Shown: positions 7,784 to 15,770 of the stretch, piece after piece | Position numbering within the stretch: position 1 is the first letter of the stretch | How the letters are laid out: each line of letters begins with the position of its first letter | Assembly (NCBI RefSeq): GCF_009911795.1 | Contig: NZ_CP047899.1 | Location: forward strand, 31,353-95,352 | Length of the DNA: 64,000 nt | Source of the DNA: Pseudarthrobacter psychrotolerans | GTDB lineage: Bacteria > Actinomycetota > Actinomycetes > Actinomycetales > Micrococcaceae | Direction of reading: 5' to 3' | Made by a program: the position numbers and the translations under genes | The notes under the pieces: model-generated | The model's database searches: none | What the model saw: only the letters and a program-made list of their open reading frames with translations | What the model was told of the DNA's origin: nothing

Positions 7784-8308
7784 ATGATTGTTTGGCTCAA
7801 CGGCACCCACGGGGCGGGAAAGACGACGACGAGCGCGCTCGTGCAGCAATTGCTGCCCGACGCGCGCGTCCTCGACGCTGAGAAGGTCGGCGAGGTGCTC
7901 ATGGACGTCAGGCCAGGGCTTCCTGCAACGGACAACTTCCAGCACTGGGAGCCGTCGCGGCCGCTCGTTATCGAAACCGCTCGGCGCGTGCTCGAGTTCA
8001 CCGGCGGCACACTCGTGATGCCGATGACCGTCTTGGTCGAGAGCTACTGGCGGGAGATCAGCGGTGGCCTTATCGAGTACGGCATACCGATCCGGCATTT
8101 CGTGCTCCACGCCGACCAGGCCACGCTCCGCGAGCGGATACAGAACGACAAAGTCCTCGGTCCCTCGACGTTCCGCTTCTCGTACGTGGAGCCCTACGCC
8201 GAGGCAGCTCGTACCTGGCTGCACAATGAAGCCGAAGTCATCGACACCACACACATCACAGCGGCCGAAGCCGCGCAGCAGATCGCGGATTCTGTGCTTT
8301 GCCGCTGA
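7784..8308 (+). CDS. P-loop NTPase/kinase-like protein (TmrB-like)
   Basis: The 174-residue protein opens with MIVWLNGTHGAGKTTTSALV, a Walker A loop at residues 7-14 placed right at the N terminus, as in TmrB (tunicamycin resistance) and small nucleoside or chloramphenicol kinases. A DADQ-type strand (FVLHADQATLRERI) and an arginine-rich lid region follow. TmrB-like proteins are ATP-binding and often annotated as resistance determinants; the substrate here cannot be inferred. It is a stand-alone gene between repeats e and f. No Shine-Dalgarno is apparent, so the message could be leaderless. Confidence 0.8.
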   Translation: MIVWLNGTHGAGKTTTSALVQQLLPDARVLDAEKVGEVLMDVRPGLPATDNFQHWEPSRPLVIETARRVLEFTGGTLVMPMTVLVESYWREISGGLIEYGIPIRHFVLHADQATLRERIQNDKVLGPSTFRFSYVEPYAEAARTWLHNEAEVIDTTHITAAEAAQQIADSVLCR

Positions 8309-8325
8309 CGGATCTCGCTAACCGC
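8301..8325 (+). repeat. Cassette-boundary palindromic repeat, copy f (degenerate)
   Basis: GCCGCTGACGGATCT then CGCTAACCGC. It overlaps the last codon and stop of the TmrB-like gene. It is the most degenerate copy in this stretch. Confidence 0.45.
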
Positions 8326-8345
8326 ACCAGCGGTGGGGGTCAACG

Positions 8346-9098
8346 CTATTTTGACTTTCGGCGCAAATTCGACTGGATACCGAGGCGTTCACCGATCTCC
8401 TTCAGTTTCACAGCGTTAGGGTGGCCGTCTGCGACTTCATCCAATGCTGTAAGTGCGATGTGCAGCAGCACGACCTGAAGAGCCAAGGCAAAATTTGTGT
8501 ATCGGAACTTTGAAAGGTCAGCAAACGCCAAACCGTCGTCTTCCATCTCTTCCATGTACGAGTCGATAAGTGAACTGCCAGCATGGGAGAACTCCGAGAG
8601 GAGTCGGTAATAGCCGTACATCCATTCCGCGCCGACCAACGACTCACACCGCTGTTGAAAGATTCTGGCTTCGGCGCTTGCATGTTTCGCGAACTCGGCA
8701 ATTTCCGACTGAAGATAGGCGCCGTCAGCATCGGGCTCGCCAGCGATGACGGCCAGATCCTTAAGAAGGCGGAGTCGCTTGGTGCCTCCATCATGGGCTG
8801 CGGCCGCTCCAGAAAACGGCGTAACTGCCATCCACGCTGCTGTAACGGCGCACTCCATGCTCATACGAACCAAAGGCATGGACTGTATAAACATGCCGTT
8901 TTCAACTAGAAGTAGTATCGAACGCGTAAGCGCCACCGTGTGCTCCACTTGTGCGTGGATCGACAACCCCCTAAGAAGTGTGTGATCCATCACTTGGATT
9001 GTGACCGGGTCCTCGGCGGACACCATAGAAAGCAGCTCGCGAAGTGCCGCCGCAGATTCATCAACCGTTGGCGGCTGGGTTCCAGTTGTCTTCCCCAT
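8346..9098 (-). CDS. Hypothetical protein, DUF5677-like
   Basis: This is an all-alpha protein of about 250 residues. The blocks RSILLLVENGMFIQSMPLVRMSMECAVTAAWM and YYRLLSEFSHAG resemble the DUF5677 / HEPN-like helical family, in which the ...R...E...A and S.FSHAG motifs are conserved. The frame is open to 9167, adding MPVPRQRRGRPTC and similar low-quality sequence. I prefer the ATG at 9098 (MGKTTGTQ), although neither start has a clear ribosome site. No nuclease motif typical of toxic HEPN proteins (R-x4-H) is obvious, so the function is unknown. It stands alone between repeats f and g. Confidence 0.65.
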   Translation of the reverse strand: MGKTTGTQPPTVDESAAALRELLSMVSAEDPVTIQVMDHTLLRGLSIHAQVEHTVALTRSILLLVENGMFIQSMPLVRMSMECAVTAAWMAVTPFSGAAAAHDGGTKRLRLLKDLAVIAGEPDADGAYLQSEIAEFAKHASAEARIFQQRCESLVGAEWMYGYYRLLSEFSHAGSSLIDSYMEEMEDDGLAFADLSKFRYTNFALALQVVLLHIALTALDEVADGHPNAVKLKEIGERLGIQSNLRRKSK

Positions 9099-9184
9099 GG
9101 AACCAAAACTACTACGAGGCATTCCCAAGCAAGTCGGGCGGCCGCGTCGCTGTCGGGGAACCGGCACCGCTCAGCAAGCTCGGG

Positions 9185-9337
9185 TGCCCCGGCAAAGGAT
9201 CCCCTTGCGGGCTGCGAGGTGTCAAATAGCGCTGCGAAAAGACCGCCATTTATCGCCGCGAATCACAGCCCAGGCCAGCAACTGCGCGGAACCTGTCAAC
9301 ATGCTCCTCGGCACGGTGATCGACCGGCTTACGGGGC
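9185..9337 (+). repeat. Cassette-boundary element g/h (large imperfect inverted repeat)
   Basis: The left arm at 9185-9213 contains GGCAAAGGATCC then CCTTGCGGGC. The inverted right arm at 9311-9337 reads GCACGGTGATCGACC then GGCTTACGGGGC. Between them, at 9222-9268, is a core (CAAATAGCGCTGCGAAAA, then CCGCCATTTA, then AATCACAG) that recurs at 24,773-24,821. Like element b, the whole is about 150 bp with partial dyad symmetry, reminiscent of attC sites. No gene is seen between 9099 and 9457. Confidence 0.6.
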
Positions 9338-9457
9338 AAGCGTTCGCAACCGCGACAGCCGCAGTCCAATCGTGAAACCCGCGCCGGGCCTTGGGTCGAC
9401 GGTCCAGGCCCGGCCTTCAGGGAGGGGAATTGTTCAAAAAGCCGCCTGGGTGACTGC

Positions 9458-9823
9458 TCAGTCGACGGGGGAAACTCGGATGAGGTTTCCGTCGGGATCA
9501 GCGATCACGAAGGTGCGTCCGAAGACGTCCTCGTGCGGCTCTTCGATGACGGTGACTCCCTTGGCCGTCCAGTCCGCATAGCGGTCGTCTACGGCGGCCT
9601 TCGAACCCGACAGCATGAGTCCCACCTCGCTGGCGCGGGGCGACGCCGCCATGACAGTGTCGCCTCGGCCCGACCACAGGGCGAAGAGCACGCCCGGGGC
9701 GACCTCGAACGGGACGTAACGGGGTGTGACGGCGACGGGTTCCATCTCGAACAGGTCGCTGTAAAAGGCAGTGGAGCGCGCGACATCCGTGACGTAGATG
9801 AGGAACAGGTTCGGTGCTGCCAT
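9458..9823 (-). CDS. VOC-family (glyoxalase/bleomycin-resistance-like) protein
   Basis: The 121 residues form a single VOC unit with two beta-alpha-beta modules: NLFLIYVTDVARSTAFYSDLF begins the first, and EEPHEDVFGRTFVIADPDGNLIRV ends the second. The closing DPDGN.I.. motif, usually with a metal-binding or substrate-lining glutamate nearby, is typical. Such proteins are small cytosolic dioxygenases, isomerases or drug-binding proteins, and the exact activity cannot be assigned. AAGGAG seven bases before the ATG is a good ribosome site. It is divergent from a WYL-domain regulator with a long palindrome in between, which suggests joint control. Confidence 0.9.
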   Translation of the reverse strand: MAAPNLFLIYVTDVARSTAFYSDLFEMEPVAVTPRYVPFEVAPGVLFALWSGRGDTVMAASPRASEVGLMLSGSKAAVDDRYADWTAKGVTVIEEPHEDVFGRTFVIADPDGNLIRVSPVD

Positions 9824-9868
9824 GGGGATCTCCTTTTGTTGGTGTTTTCTGACTTTTCCATCCTGGCG

Positions 9869-9899
9869 TCAATACATGACATCTGATGTCCTGTATTGA
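9869..9899. promoter_or_regulatory. 31-bp palindromic operator between VOC and WYL genes
   Basis: Two 15-base arms flank a single central T at 9884. The left arm reads TCAATACATGACATC and the right arm GATGTCCTGTATTGA, with one mismatch. It fills most of the divergent promoter region and is the obvious binding site for the neighbouring WYL regulator. Confidence 0.8.
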
Positions 9900-9913
9900 T
9901 CAATAATGATGAA

Positions 9914-10864
9914 ATGAAGCCCCAGCGCCTGCTCTCGATGATGTTGCTGCTCCAGACCCGTCACCGCATGACCGCCTCGGACCTGGCTGACGAGCTGGAC
10001 GTATCCGTGCGGACGGTTCTGCGGGACGTGACGACCCTGGCAGACGCCGACGTGCCGGTGTTCACTGAACGCGGCCGCTACGGCGGCGTAGTTCTGCTGC
10101 CCGGGTCACAGCTCGACGTGTCCAAACTCAGCCCGACTGAGATCGACGCCTTGAAACTGCTGGGTCTGGACCCTGGGCAGGCGCGCCAGCTCGGCGTCGA
10201 CGCACCAACGCGCACCGCCCACCGGAAGCTTGCTTCGCGCCGTCCCGTGGCCGGTCACTCCTTGTTGCCGTTGTCCGAGTTGGTCGTCGTGGATAACATG
10301 CCCTGGTTCAGCCCCGAGACACACGGTGTCGGCGTCGCCCATCTCGGCAGAGATCTGCAAGCCGGCCGGCGTTTGCGGATACTCTATCGGAGCAGTGCCC
10401 AGCGGGGTGCCTCATGGCGCAAGGTTGACCCGTACGGTCTCCTGGCGAAGGCGGGCCGTTGGTACCTGGTGGCAGATATTAACGGGGCACCGCGGCTGTA
10501 TTCGCTGGAAAGGGTCCGGAGCTGGGAGGTCTTGCCAGCGGGCCGATGCCTGCGCCAGGGTGAGTCGCTGGCCAGTGTGAGCCGGTACCTGAGCGCATCG
10601 GTTGAGAACCGCAGCGGCATCACTGTCGTTGCAACGCTTGCAGTCGACAGGCTCGACCTCGCACGACGGATCCTGGGCTCACGGCTCACCGGCAACAGAC
10701 CGCTGGATGCTGGCCGGGTCGAGATCACCGTGGTCTACGACCAGGCGGAGGCCGTGCGTCAGCTGCTGCAATTCGGCGCCCACCTCCGTGTCACGAGCCC
10801 GCCCGAGGCGCAGTCCGTGATGCGGGACGCTGCCACCGCCACGGCTGCGCTGTACCCAGGCTAA
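9914..10864 (+). CDS. YafY-type HTH/WYL-domain transcriptional regulator
   Basis: The 316-residue protein (from the ATG at 9914; an upstream start at 9896 is also possible) has an N-terminal winged helix (RHRMTASDLADELDVSVRTVLRDVTTL) and a WYL domain (WRKVDPYGLLAKAGRWYLVAD). A WCX-like C-terminal domain follows (VEITVVYDQAEAVRQLLQFGAHLRV). WYL domains sense nucleic acid or nucleotide ligands. It probably autoregulates and controls the divergent VOC gene through the palindrome at 9869-9899. The coding region starts only 15 bases after that palindrome, so the transcript may be leaderless. Confidence 0.93.
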   Translation: MKPQRLLSMMLLLQTRHRMTASDLADELDVSVRTVLRDVTTLADADVPVFTERGRYGGVVLLPGSQLDVSKLSPTEIDALKLLGLDPGQARQLGVDAPTRTAHRKLASRRPVAGHSLLPLSELVVVDNMPWFSPETHGVGVAHLGRDLQAGRRLRILYRSSAQRGASWRKVDPYGLLAKAGRWYLVADINGAPRLYSLERVRSWEVLPAGRCLRQGESLASVSRYLSASVENRSGITVVATLAVDRLDLARRILGSRLTGNRPLDAGRVEITVVYDQAEAVRQLLQFGAHLRVTSPPEAQSVMRDAATATAALYPG

Positions 10865-11062
10865 GCAAGGAGGCTGACGATAGCCCGTCCTGCGGTTCAG
10901 CACCACTTCTGGGCTTGCGCCAAAGAAAGATCCCGAGCAGGTGGTTGTTCGTGTCCCGCAACCCGTTCCCCTATCGAAAACGGCCTGCGCCGTCGAGCGA
11001 TCAAATCCACAACCCGAACGCTGCCGACTGCTGAGTGCCCGCTGAAGGATCCTTTACCGGAC
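10865..11062 (+). repeat. Cassette-boundary element j
   Basis: The 3' copy of the palindrome (GTGCCCGCTGAAGGATCC then TTTACCGGAC) is at 11,035-11,062. A core at 10,972-11,013 (ATCGAAAACGG, then GAGCGATCAAATCCACAA) matches the core of element b. The left arm is degenerate. The downstream end overlaps the stop codon of the APH-like gene. The rest of this roughly 190-base gap shows no gene. Confidence 0.55.
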
Positions 11063-11989
11063 GCCAGCGCGTCGCAGCCTCTCGGATGCTTGCCGGGTGA
11101 GCGCGTGCAAAGCGACAGGCGGGGATTGGAAGAGGCTCTCGCCCCTGGCATTGTGTAGCGCTGGCCAGAGGCTCGCGGCCCAGGCGACCTCACGCTCTTC
11201 AGCGGTGAACACTTGCCCTCTTGCCCGTTCATAGCAATCAATGAATTCTTCCGAAGCTTCCAAGGACGCAAGTGTCGGGACGGTAGTGCTGGCGAATGCT
11301 CCCGAGGCTGCACCGACAATAGCCGCTGCCGGAAGGGCCACGAGGCTGTCCCAGTCGTGAACCGCCCGGGGGCTGGCACCTTCCCAGCGAAGATTCTGGC
11401 TCTCCCAGTCTCCATGGCCGGCAACCAGTGGAAGCGTCGCTCGGGCGAGCCGATCGGAAACGGTGCGGGCAATTGCGTGCACGTGGCCGGGTACGCGGTC
11501 CTGGTCCATGGCGTCGACAACTGGATTTAGAGGCCACAAGCTACCGGTCGGGGGATTCCAATGCATCCACGGTGGAGGCGTGCCAAGGCCGGTCGGAGCC
11601 TGCAATTCGAGGATTCCTGCCAGGTCCGCCAGGAGTGAAGCCGATCGACCAGCGAAGGCCAAGTCTCCATCGGTGTGCATCCGCCCGCCGGGGCGCCAGG
11701 ACTCAGCACTGACCACCATCCCGGGGCCGAGCCTGTCCGCGTCTGTCACGGGACGGGCGCACGGGAATCCGGCATCGGCTGCGATCGCCTGAAGTTGAAG
11801 GCATCGGCTGATTCTGTCCTTCGAATCTGGCCGGACTTTGACTGCAACGGTTCTCCGCTCGTCGGAATCGAAGCGGAAGAGGTTGGACATTTGGCCGCCG
11901 GCGTCGGATCGAAACGCCGTGAGGGTGCCGTGCCCGAGCACGCGAAGACACCACGCCTCAACCTGAACGTGCATTGCAGCCGTCACCAT
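11054..11989 (-). CDS. Aminoglycoside phosphotransferase-family (APH/ChoK-like) kinase
   Basis: This 311-residue protein has the APH fold. An ATP-binding lysine sits at about position 51 (VAVKVRP), the catalytic loop GHGDWESQNL is at residues 191-200 (Asp194, Asn199), and the metal-binding aspartates lie in HDWDSL (residues 211-216). The family phosphorylates aminoglycosides, macrolides, choline or other small metabolites. The absence of strong resistance-specific signatures means resistance should not be assumed. It is a stand-alone unit between elements j and k, on the strand opposite the WYL gene. Confidence 0.85.
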   Translation of the reverse strand: MVTAAMHVQVEAWCLRVLGHGTLTAFRSDAGGQMSNLFRFDSDERRTVAVKVRPDSKDRISRCLQLQAIAADAGFPCARPVTDADRLGPGMVVSAESWRPGGRMHTDGDLAFAGRSASLLADLAGILELQAPTGLGTPPPWMHWNPPTGSLWPLNPVVDAMDQDRVPGHVHAIARTVSDRLARATLPLVAGHGDWESQNLRWEGASPRAVHDWDSLVALPAAAIVGAASGAFASTTVPTLASLEASEEFIDCYERARGQVFTAEEREVAWAASLWPALHNARGESLFQSPPVALHALTRQASERLRRAGVR

Positions 11990-12061
11990 CGTTTGATCCT
12001 ACAAACAGGAACCCGGATGGGTGGTTCCCACGATGCCCATTCCCTACAGGCCAAGTGCCTT

Positions 12062-12090
12062 GCCCTTACGAAAGCCGATCCCCTGCGGGA
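12062..12090 (+). repeat. Cassette-boundary palindromic repeat, copy k (degenerate)
   Basis: GCCCTTACGAAAGCCGATCC then CCTGCGGGAC, ten bases downstream of the kinase-like gene's stop. It separates the APH-like and kinase-like units. Confidence 0.45.
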
Positions 12091-12099
12091 CGGTTGATC

Positions 12100-13119
12100 C
12101 TAAGGATGTCGGTATTGCGTGGCGAACGCATTCTGCGTGAGGACGGCGAACATCTCAGTTATGTAGACAGCGACACTCGCGTGTTGTGCAATCAGATCCG
12201 TGCCGTCGCCGAGTGCCGCACGAACTGGGTCTAGCGCTGGCGTGGTTGGGTCAGCGGCGGCAGCGCGCAATAGCTCCAGGCGCTGCGGGCCGGAGGTATA
12301 GCCGAGTTCGAAGAGCGTCCAGTGAAGCAGGTGCATCAAGGCAGTGTCACGGTCGAAGCCGTCATGCGTGGGCATGGATGCTTTTTCCTCCGCGGTGAGG
12401 TCGAACTCGTGGTGAAGCGCCAGACCGAAGTCTGTGAAGAGCAGTCTGCCGTCGCGGATGAGGATGTTCCCTGGGTGCACATCGAAGTGCTGGAATCCGT
12501 GCTTGTTCATCCATGCGGTGGCTTCGAGGAGCTGGTCGACCACGTCAAGGAAGACGGCCGCCCCCCTGCCCTCGGCGATACTCGTGCGGACCCAAATGCC
12601 CAGCGTCTCGGGCACGTACTCGAGGAAGAGCACCATGCTCTTGGAGGCGTCCTTCATTGCGGCGAGCTTGGTTTGGACCTGAGGCCAGTGTGGTCCCCAC
12701 TGGCGGGGAGAAGCAGGACCGTCGAACTCTCGAAGGTCTGCCTCGCACTTCACATCAACGACTCGCCAGCCGAGTAGCAGTGGAAAGAAATCGGCAGCTT
12801 CCGTATGGACCCACTTGGATGTCAGTTGATGTGCGGCTAGTTCTCGCCCGACCGCGTGGGCAGGGCATCCTATCCCGTAGTGGGAGACAAAGGGGAGATG
12901 GAGTCGACTCGTAGTGGCGGTCGGCTCCGCTTCCTCGATGCTCGTCAGCGGGAGCTGCTTCACGAAAACAGTTGTTCCGCCGATGTCGACTGTGTTAGTT
13001 GTTCCCCCAATGCCGATGCCAACTGGCACAGCAGTATCAATGAGTGTCCGGATACCCGCATCATCCAGCCCGGCAATCATCGAAGAGATACTTCGGGCTC
13101 CATCTATGCGTGCTGTCAT
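12100..13119 (-). CDS. Ser/Thr protein-kinase-like protein
   Basis: The protein is 339 residues from the ATG at 13,119 (a GTG two codons upstream is possible). It has the kinase C-lobe signatures HFDVHPGN (residues 211-218, catalytic Asp213 and Asn218) and FTDFGLA (DFG at 230-232). A candidate ATP lysine sits in TTVFVKQLP (Lys54). A glycine-rich stretch (PVGIGIGGTTNTV) could be the nucleotide loop. The catalytic loop has HFD rather than HRD. There is no transmembrane or sensor domain, so it is a soluble RIO/ABC1-like or HipA-unrelated kinase of unknown target. It is a single-gene unit between repeats k and l. Confidence 0.8.
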   Translation of the reverse strand: MTARIDGARSISSMIAGLDDAGIRTLIDTAVPVGIGIGGTTNTVDIGGTTVFVKQLPLTSIEEAEPTATTSRLHLPFVSHYGIGCPAHAVGRELAAHQLTSKWVHTEAADFFPLLLGWRVVDVKCEADLREFDGPASPRQWGPHWPQVQTKLAAMKDASKSMVLFLEYVPETLGIWVRTSIAEGRGAAVFLDVVDQLLEATAWMNKHGFQHFDVHPGNILIRDGRLLFTDFGLALHHEFDLTAEEKASMPTHDGFDRDTALMHLLHWTLFELGYTSGPQRLELLRAAAADPTTPALDPVRAALGDGTDLIAQHASVAVYITEMFAVLTQNAFATQYRHP

Positions 13120-13153
13120 GACCACACCCTACGGGCCGGCGGTCGCCGCGCTC

Positions 13154-13180
13154 CGCCCGTAAGCCGGTCGTTCAGCGGTG
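13154..13180 (+). repeat. Cassette-boundary palindromic repeat, copy l (degenerate)
   Basis: GCCCGTAAGCCGGTCG then TTCAGCGGTG, between the kinase-like gene and the second resolvase. It is the last copy within the 610-13,992 segment. Confidence 0.5.
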
Positions 13181-13297
13181 CAAGCGCCACCCAAAATTTC
13201 CGGATCACGATCGCCGCGTTTCCGGGGCCGGTCGATTCCCGTATGACCCGCCCGCAAAAATGCCCGGTGACGGGGGATAAACGGTACGTTCAAGACC

Positions 13298-13879
13298 ATG
13301 ACCGGACTGCTGATCGGATATGCGCGCGTATCCACTAACGACCAAGACCTCACCGCCCAGAAAAACGCCCTGGCCGCTCTGGGGGTGTCGCCGGACAAGA
13401 CCTTCACCGACCAGGGCCTCACCGGCGCCAACCGGGCCCGGCCGGGACTCAGAGAAGCGCTGGCCGCCTGCCGGGCCGGGGACACCCTGGCCGTGACCAA
13501 ACTCGACCGTCTTGCCCGGTCGCTGCGCGATGCAAAGGACATCGTTGACGCACTCACCCGCCGCGAAGTCAAGCTCAGCATCGGCGGCTCCGTCCACGAC
13601 CCCACCGATCCCGTAGGCCGGCTCCTCTTCAACGTCCTGGCCATGGTCGCCGAATTCGAAGCCGACCTGATCCGCGCACGGACCCGGGAAGGCATGGCCG
13701 TCGCCAAGGCGAAAGGCCGCCTACGAGGGAAACAGCCCAAGCTCTCCAAAAAACAGGAAGCACACCTGGTCTCCGTTCACCGAGCAGGGACACACACGAC
13801 GGTAGAACTCGCCAAACTCTTCGCGGTAGCGCGCTCAACCGTTTACCGTGCCATCAAACGCGCAGGCGACACCGCCTGA
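13298..13879 (+). CDS. Serine recombinase (resolvase, TniR-like)
   Basis: This is a full-length 193-residue serine resolvase. GYARVSTNDQDL carries the catalytic serine (residue 12), TKLDRLARSLRD carries the active-site arginines, and FNVLAMVAEFEADLIRARTREGM is the E-helix dimer interface. A C-terminal HTH (TTVELAKLFAVARSTVYRAIKRAG) binds DNA. It is read towards a 47-bp inverted repeat at 13,946-14,044 made of two Tn402-like ends. Resolvases of the Tn402/Tn5053 group act at a res site next to their gene, and this repeat is probably it or contains it. No tniA, tniB or tniQ is nearby. Confidence 0.95.
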   Translation: MTGLLIGYARVSTNDQDLTAQKNALAALGVSPDKTFTDQGLTGANRARPGLREALAACRAGDTLAVTKLDRLARSLRDAKDIVDALTRREVKLSIGGSVHDPTDPVGRLLFNVLAMVAEFEADLIRARTREGMAVAKAKGRLRGKQPKLSKKQEAHLVSVHRAGTHTTVELAKLFAVARSTVYRAIKRAGDTA

Positions 13880-13945
13880 CCGCTTAGCGTGAATTTTCCT
13901 ACCGATCCTCCTCGGACGCCGTATCGCACGGCGCCACCGAGACTT

Positions 13946-13992
13946 GTGCAGAGGGCTTTGCATATTCGTGCACTCGTCTTCGGAAAATGACA
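13946..13992 (-). repeat. Tn402-like terminal repeat, right end (copy 2)
   Basis: On the minus strand the terminal 25 bases run TGTCATTTTCCGAAGACG then AGTGCAC, 23 of 25 identical to the Tn402 IRi sequence as I remember it. A subterminal copy ending CTCTGCAC follows. The outer tip is at 13,992, so this closes an element lying to the left. Confidence 0.75.
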
Positions 13993-13997
13993 ATTTT

Positions 13998-14044
13998 TGT
14001 CAGTTTTCGAAGTCGGCTGCACGAATATGCAAAGCCCTCTGCAC
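13998..14044 (+). repeat. Tn402-like terminal repeat, left end (copy 3)
   Basis: TGTCAGTTTTCGAAGTCG then GCTGCAC, plus the same subterminal segment as the copy at 13,946-13,992. The two tips face each other across five bases (ATTTT). The element it opens lies to the right; candidate right ends are at 29,908 and 35,660. Confidence 0.75.
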
Positions 14045-14167
14045 AGCATGCCAGGTATTAGCGGTGATTCTCGCCCGTTTGAACCGTGGCACGGGAAGGG
14101 AACGTGGGCCCTGCGCATAGGGTCTGATTGCATGGTTCCCCCGTAAGTCGCGGGATTAGATGGAGGG

Positions 14168-14557
14168 ATGTCTGTGGAAGGGCTTAGTGATTACGACGCC
14201 GTCTTTGCTGAGGCTGTTTTTACGTTCGTTCAGGTCTGTAGGCAGCGCGGCTGTGCTCCAGAACCGGTCCTCCTCGCTGACCTCGGGAGTATTCCAAGCG
14301 TCTATACCGGGGAGGTCGGGCTCGGATGGGCTTTCCGGCTCCAGGAGACCGATGCGTTGCATGCTGTCACCGAAGATGGGGCCCTCTACAGGGCTACCCG
14401 GACGTGGAGGCTGCACCGTAAGCCCTCATGGTTGCAGCAGGTATCGGGCAGTTATTTCCTGATCGCCACATCCGAAGTCCAGATCAATAAAACTTCGCAG
14501 CTGCGGGCGGACATCATGAACGGTCTTCTGCAATTCCTGGAGGAAGAAGGACGCTGA
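14168..14557 (+). CDS. Hypothetical protein, 129 residues
   Basis: The product begins MSVEGLSDYDAVFAEAVFTFVQ and ends SQLRADIMNGLLQFLEEEGR. It has alternating beta-like and helical segments (GWAFRLQETDALHAVTEDGALYRAT) but no motif that I recognise. GGAGGG lies immediately before the ATG, closer than ideal. An alternative GTG two codons downstream would give better spacing. It is the first gene right of the head-to-head Tn402-like ends. Confidence 0.6.
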   Translation: MSVEGLSDYDAVFAEAVFTFVQVCRQRGCAPEPVLLADLGSIPSVYTGEVGLGWAFRLQETDALHAVTEDGALYRATRTWRLHRKPSWLQQVSGSYFLIATSEVQINKTSQLRADIMNGLLQFLEEEGR

Positions 14558-15038
14558 CGCCGCACCCCAGGGGCGGCCCTGCCCACGGGATCTGTGGTTG
14601 ATGCGCTCTACCCCGGTGTTGCGTCCTCAAACCTCAGCCCCTCAATGGAGGTTTTGCGAATATTCCCTTTGCGGCAACAGCGATCTCGCAAGGGGCAGTA
14701 GCCCTTAGAAGTGGGCCTGGCAGTCTTCCGGATGATATGACGAGCCGGGCCTGCGGTGTTAATTACCGCAGGGTCGACGATCTCCTGAACCAGCGGCTCG
14801 GCCTTGCCGATCCAGTCCCGGCCTTGGCACCCCACAGAAGAGGCTCCCCGTGAGGTTTAGAGTGCAGACTGCAAAACCTCGTCTCCTGGGATTTCAGGTG
14901 CTGCGCCGATGATCCGCTGGTCTGCCTGCTCCAGCGGTCTTCCGCCACTCATAACTGTCTTTCGGCTCGGGTTCTAGAAAGTTCTAGTGACTTCTACAGA
15001 AAAGGCGATTGTCTCTTAGAACTTGCTATGTTTGGTGC
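14558..15038. other. Intergenic region with possible gene remnants and promoter repeats
   Basis: No intact gene is visible. Minus-strand frames at 14,608-14,835 and 14,763-14,952 read through protein-like but unrelated fragments, such as EPLVQEIVDPAVINTAGP and MSGGRPLEQADQRI, and may be remnants. Just before the ATPase start there are two copies of GTTCTAG (14,971-14,977 and 14,981-14,987), a possible regulatory site. Confidence 0.4.
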
Positions 15039-15427
15039 ATGCACCCTGAATTGAACCCGTACAACCCAGGCTCCGGCGCGCAGCCGATGCACCTAGCGGG
15101 CAGGGACTCAGAGATTGCAGCGTTTGATCTCCTGATTGTCCGGACAAAAAAGCACCTTCAATCCCGTCCGATGGTCCTATCAGGCTTGCGGGGCGTCGGG
15201 AAGACCGTTCTTCTGAGGCGGCTGAAGGGATTGGCCGACCACCATGGATGGATCACCATCAAGTTTGAAGCGCGAAAGGGCGAGAACGCGCAGCAGGAGG
15301 CGCGCAAGATCATCGCCGCCGAGTTGCAAAGCGCAGTCCGCCAGCTAGTGCCCCTCATGTCCGCGGGAGATTACATCAGGAAGGCCCTATCAACGGTTAC
15401 CTCGTTTACGGCAACGGCAGGCGTGAA
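15039..15427 (+). pseudogene. AAA/ORC-like ATPase, 5' part, split by IS21-family insertion
   Basis: The fragment starts MHPELNPYNPGSGAQ and holds the Walker A motif GLRGVGKTVLLRRL (about residues 52-65). It breaks at GVN, where an IS21-family element begins. The rest of the gene resumes at 20,181. The family (P-loop ATP-binding proteins with ORC/STAND-like architecture, common in actinobacterial chromosomes) is recognisable, but the cellular role is not known. The split abolishes the normal product. The open frame runs on into the insertion to 15,752, but that tail is not part of the protein. Confidence 0.85.
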
Positions 15428-15770
15428 TGATCATGTCAAGTATTTCTGGCCCCAGTCGGACGGATATATCTGGCCCCGGCTGGGCCGAACTTGTAGCCAG
15501 GATCGGCGAGTTTCTCTGTTGAAGGCCCTGTGGGATTGGGCTAGTGAGTGGCCTCGATCTGGCTTCCCAAGCGCCACCAGTGGGCGACGTAGACGTTGGC
15601 TGTGGAGCTGGCGACACCACGCAAAGCTTAAGCGTACAAAACATCGATCTAGTCACATTCACGCAAGTTTCTACAATCTATTGACTAATGCTGTCATAAA
15701 CCCATACTTTCATCCTGAAGCACTTGCTTCAATGGGCCTTCCGGCCCACTAGCACTCGCAGGAGGACAGT

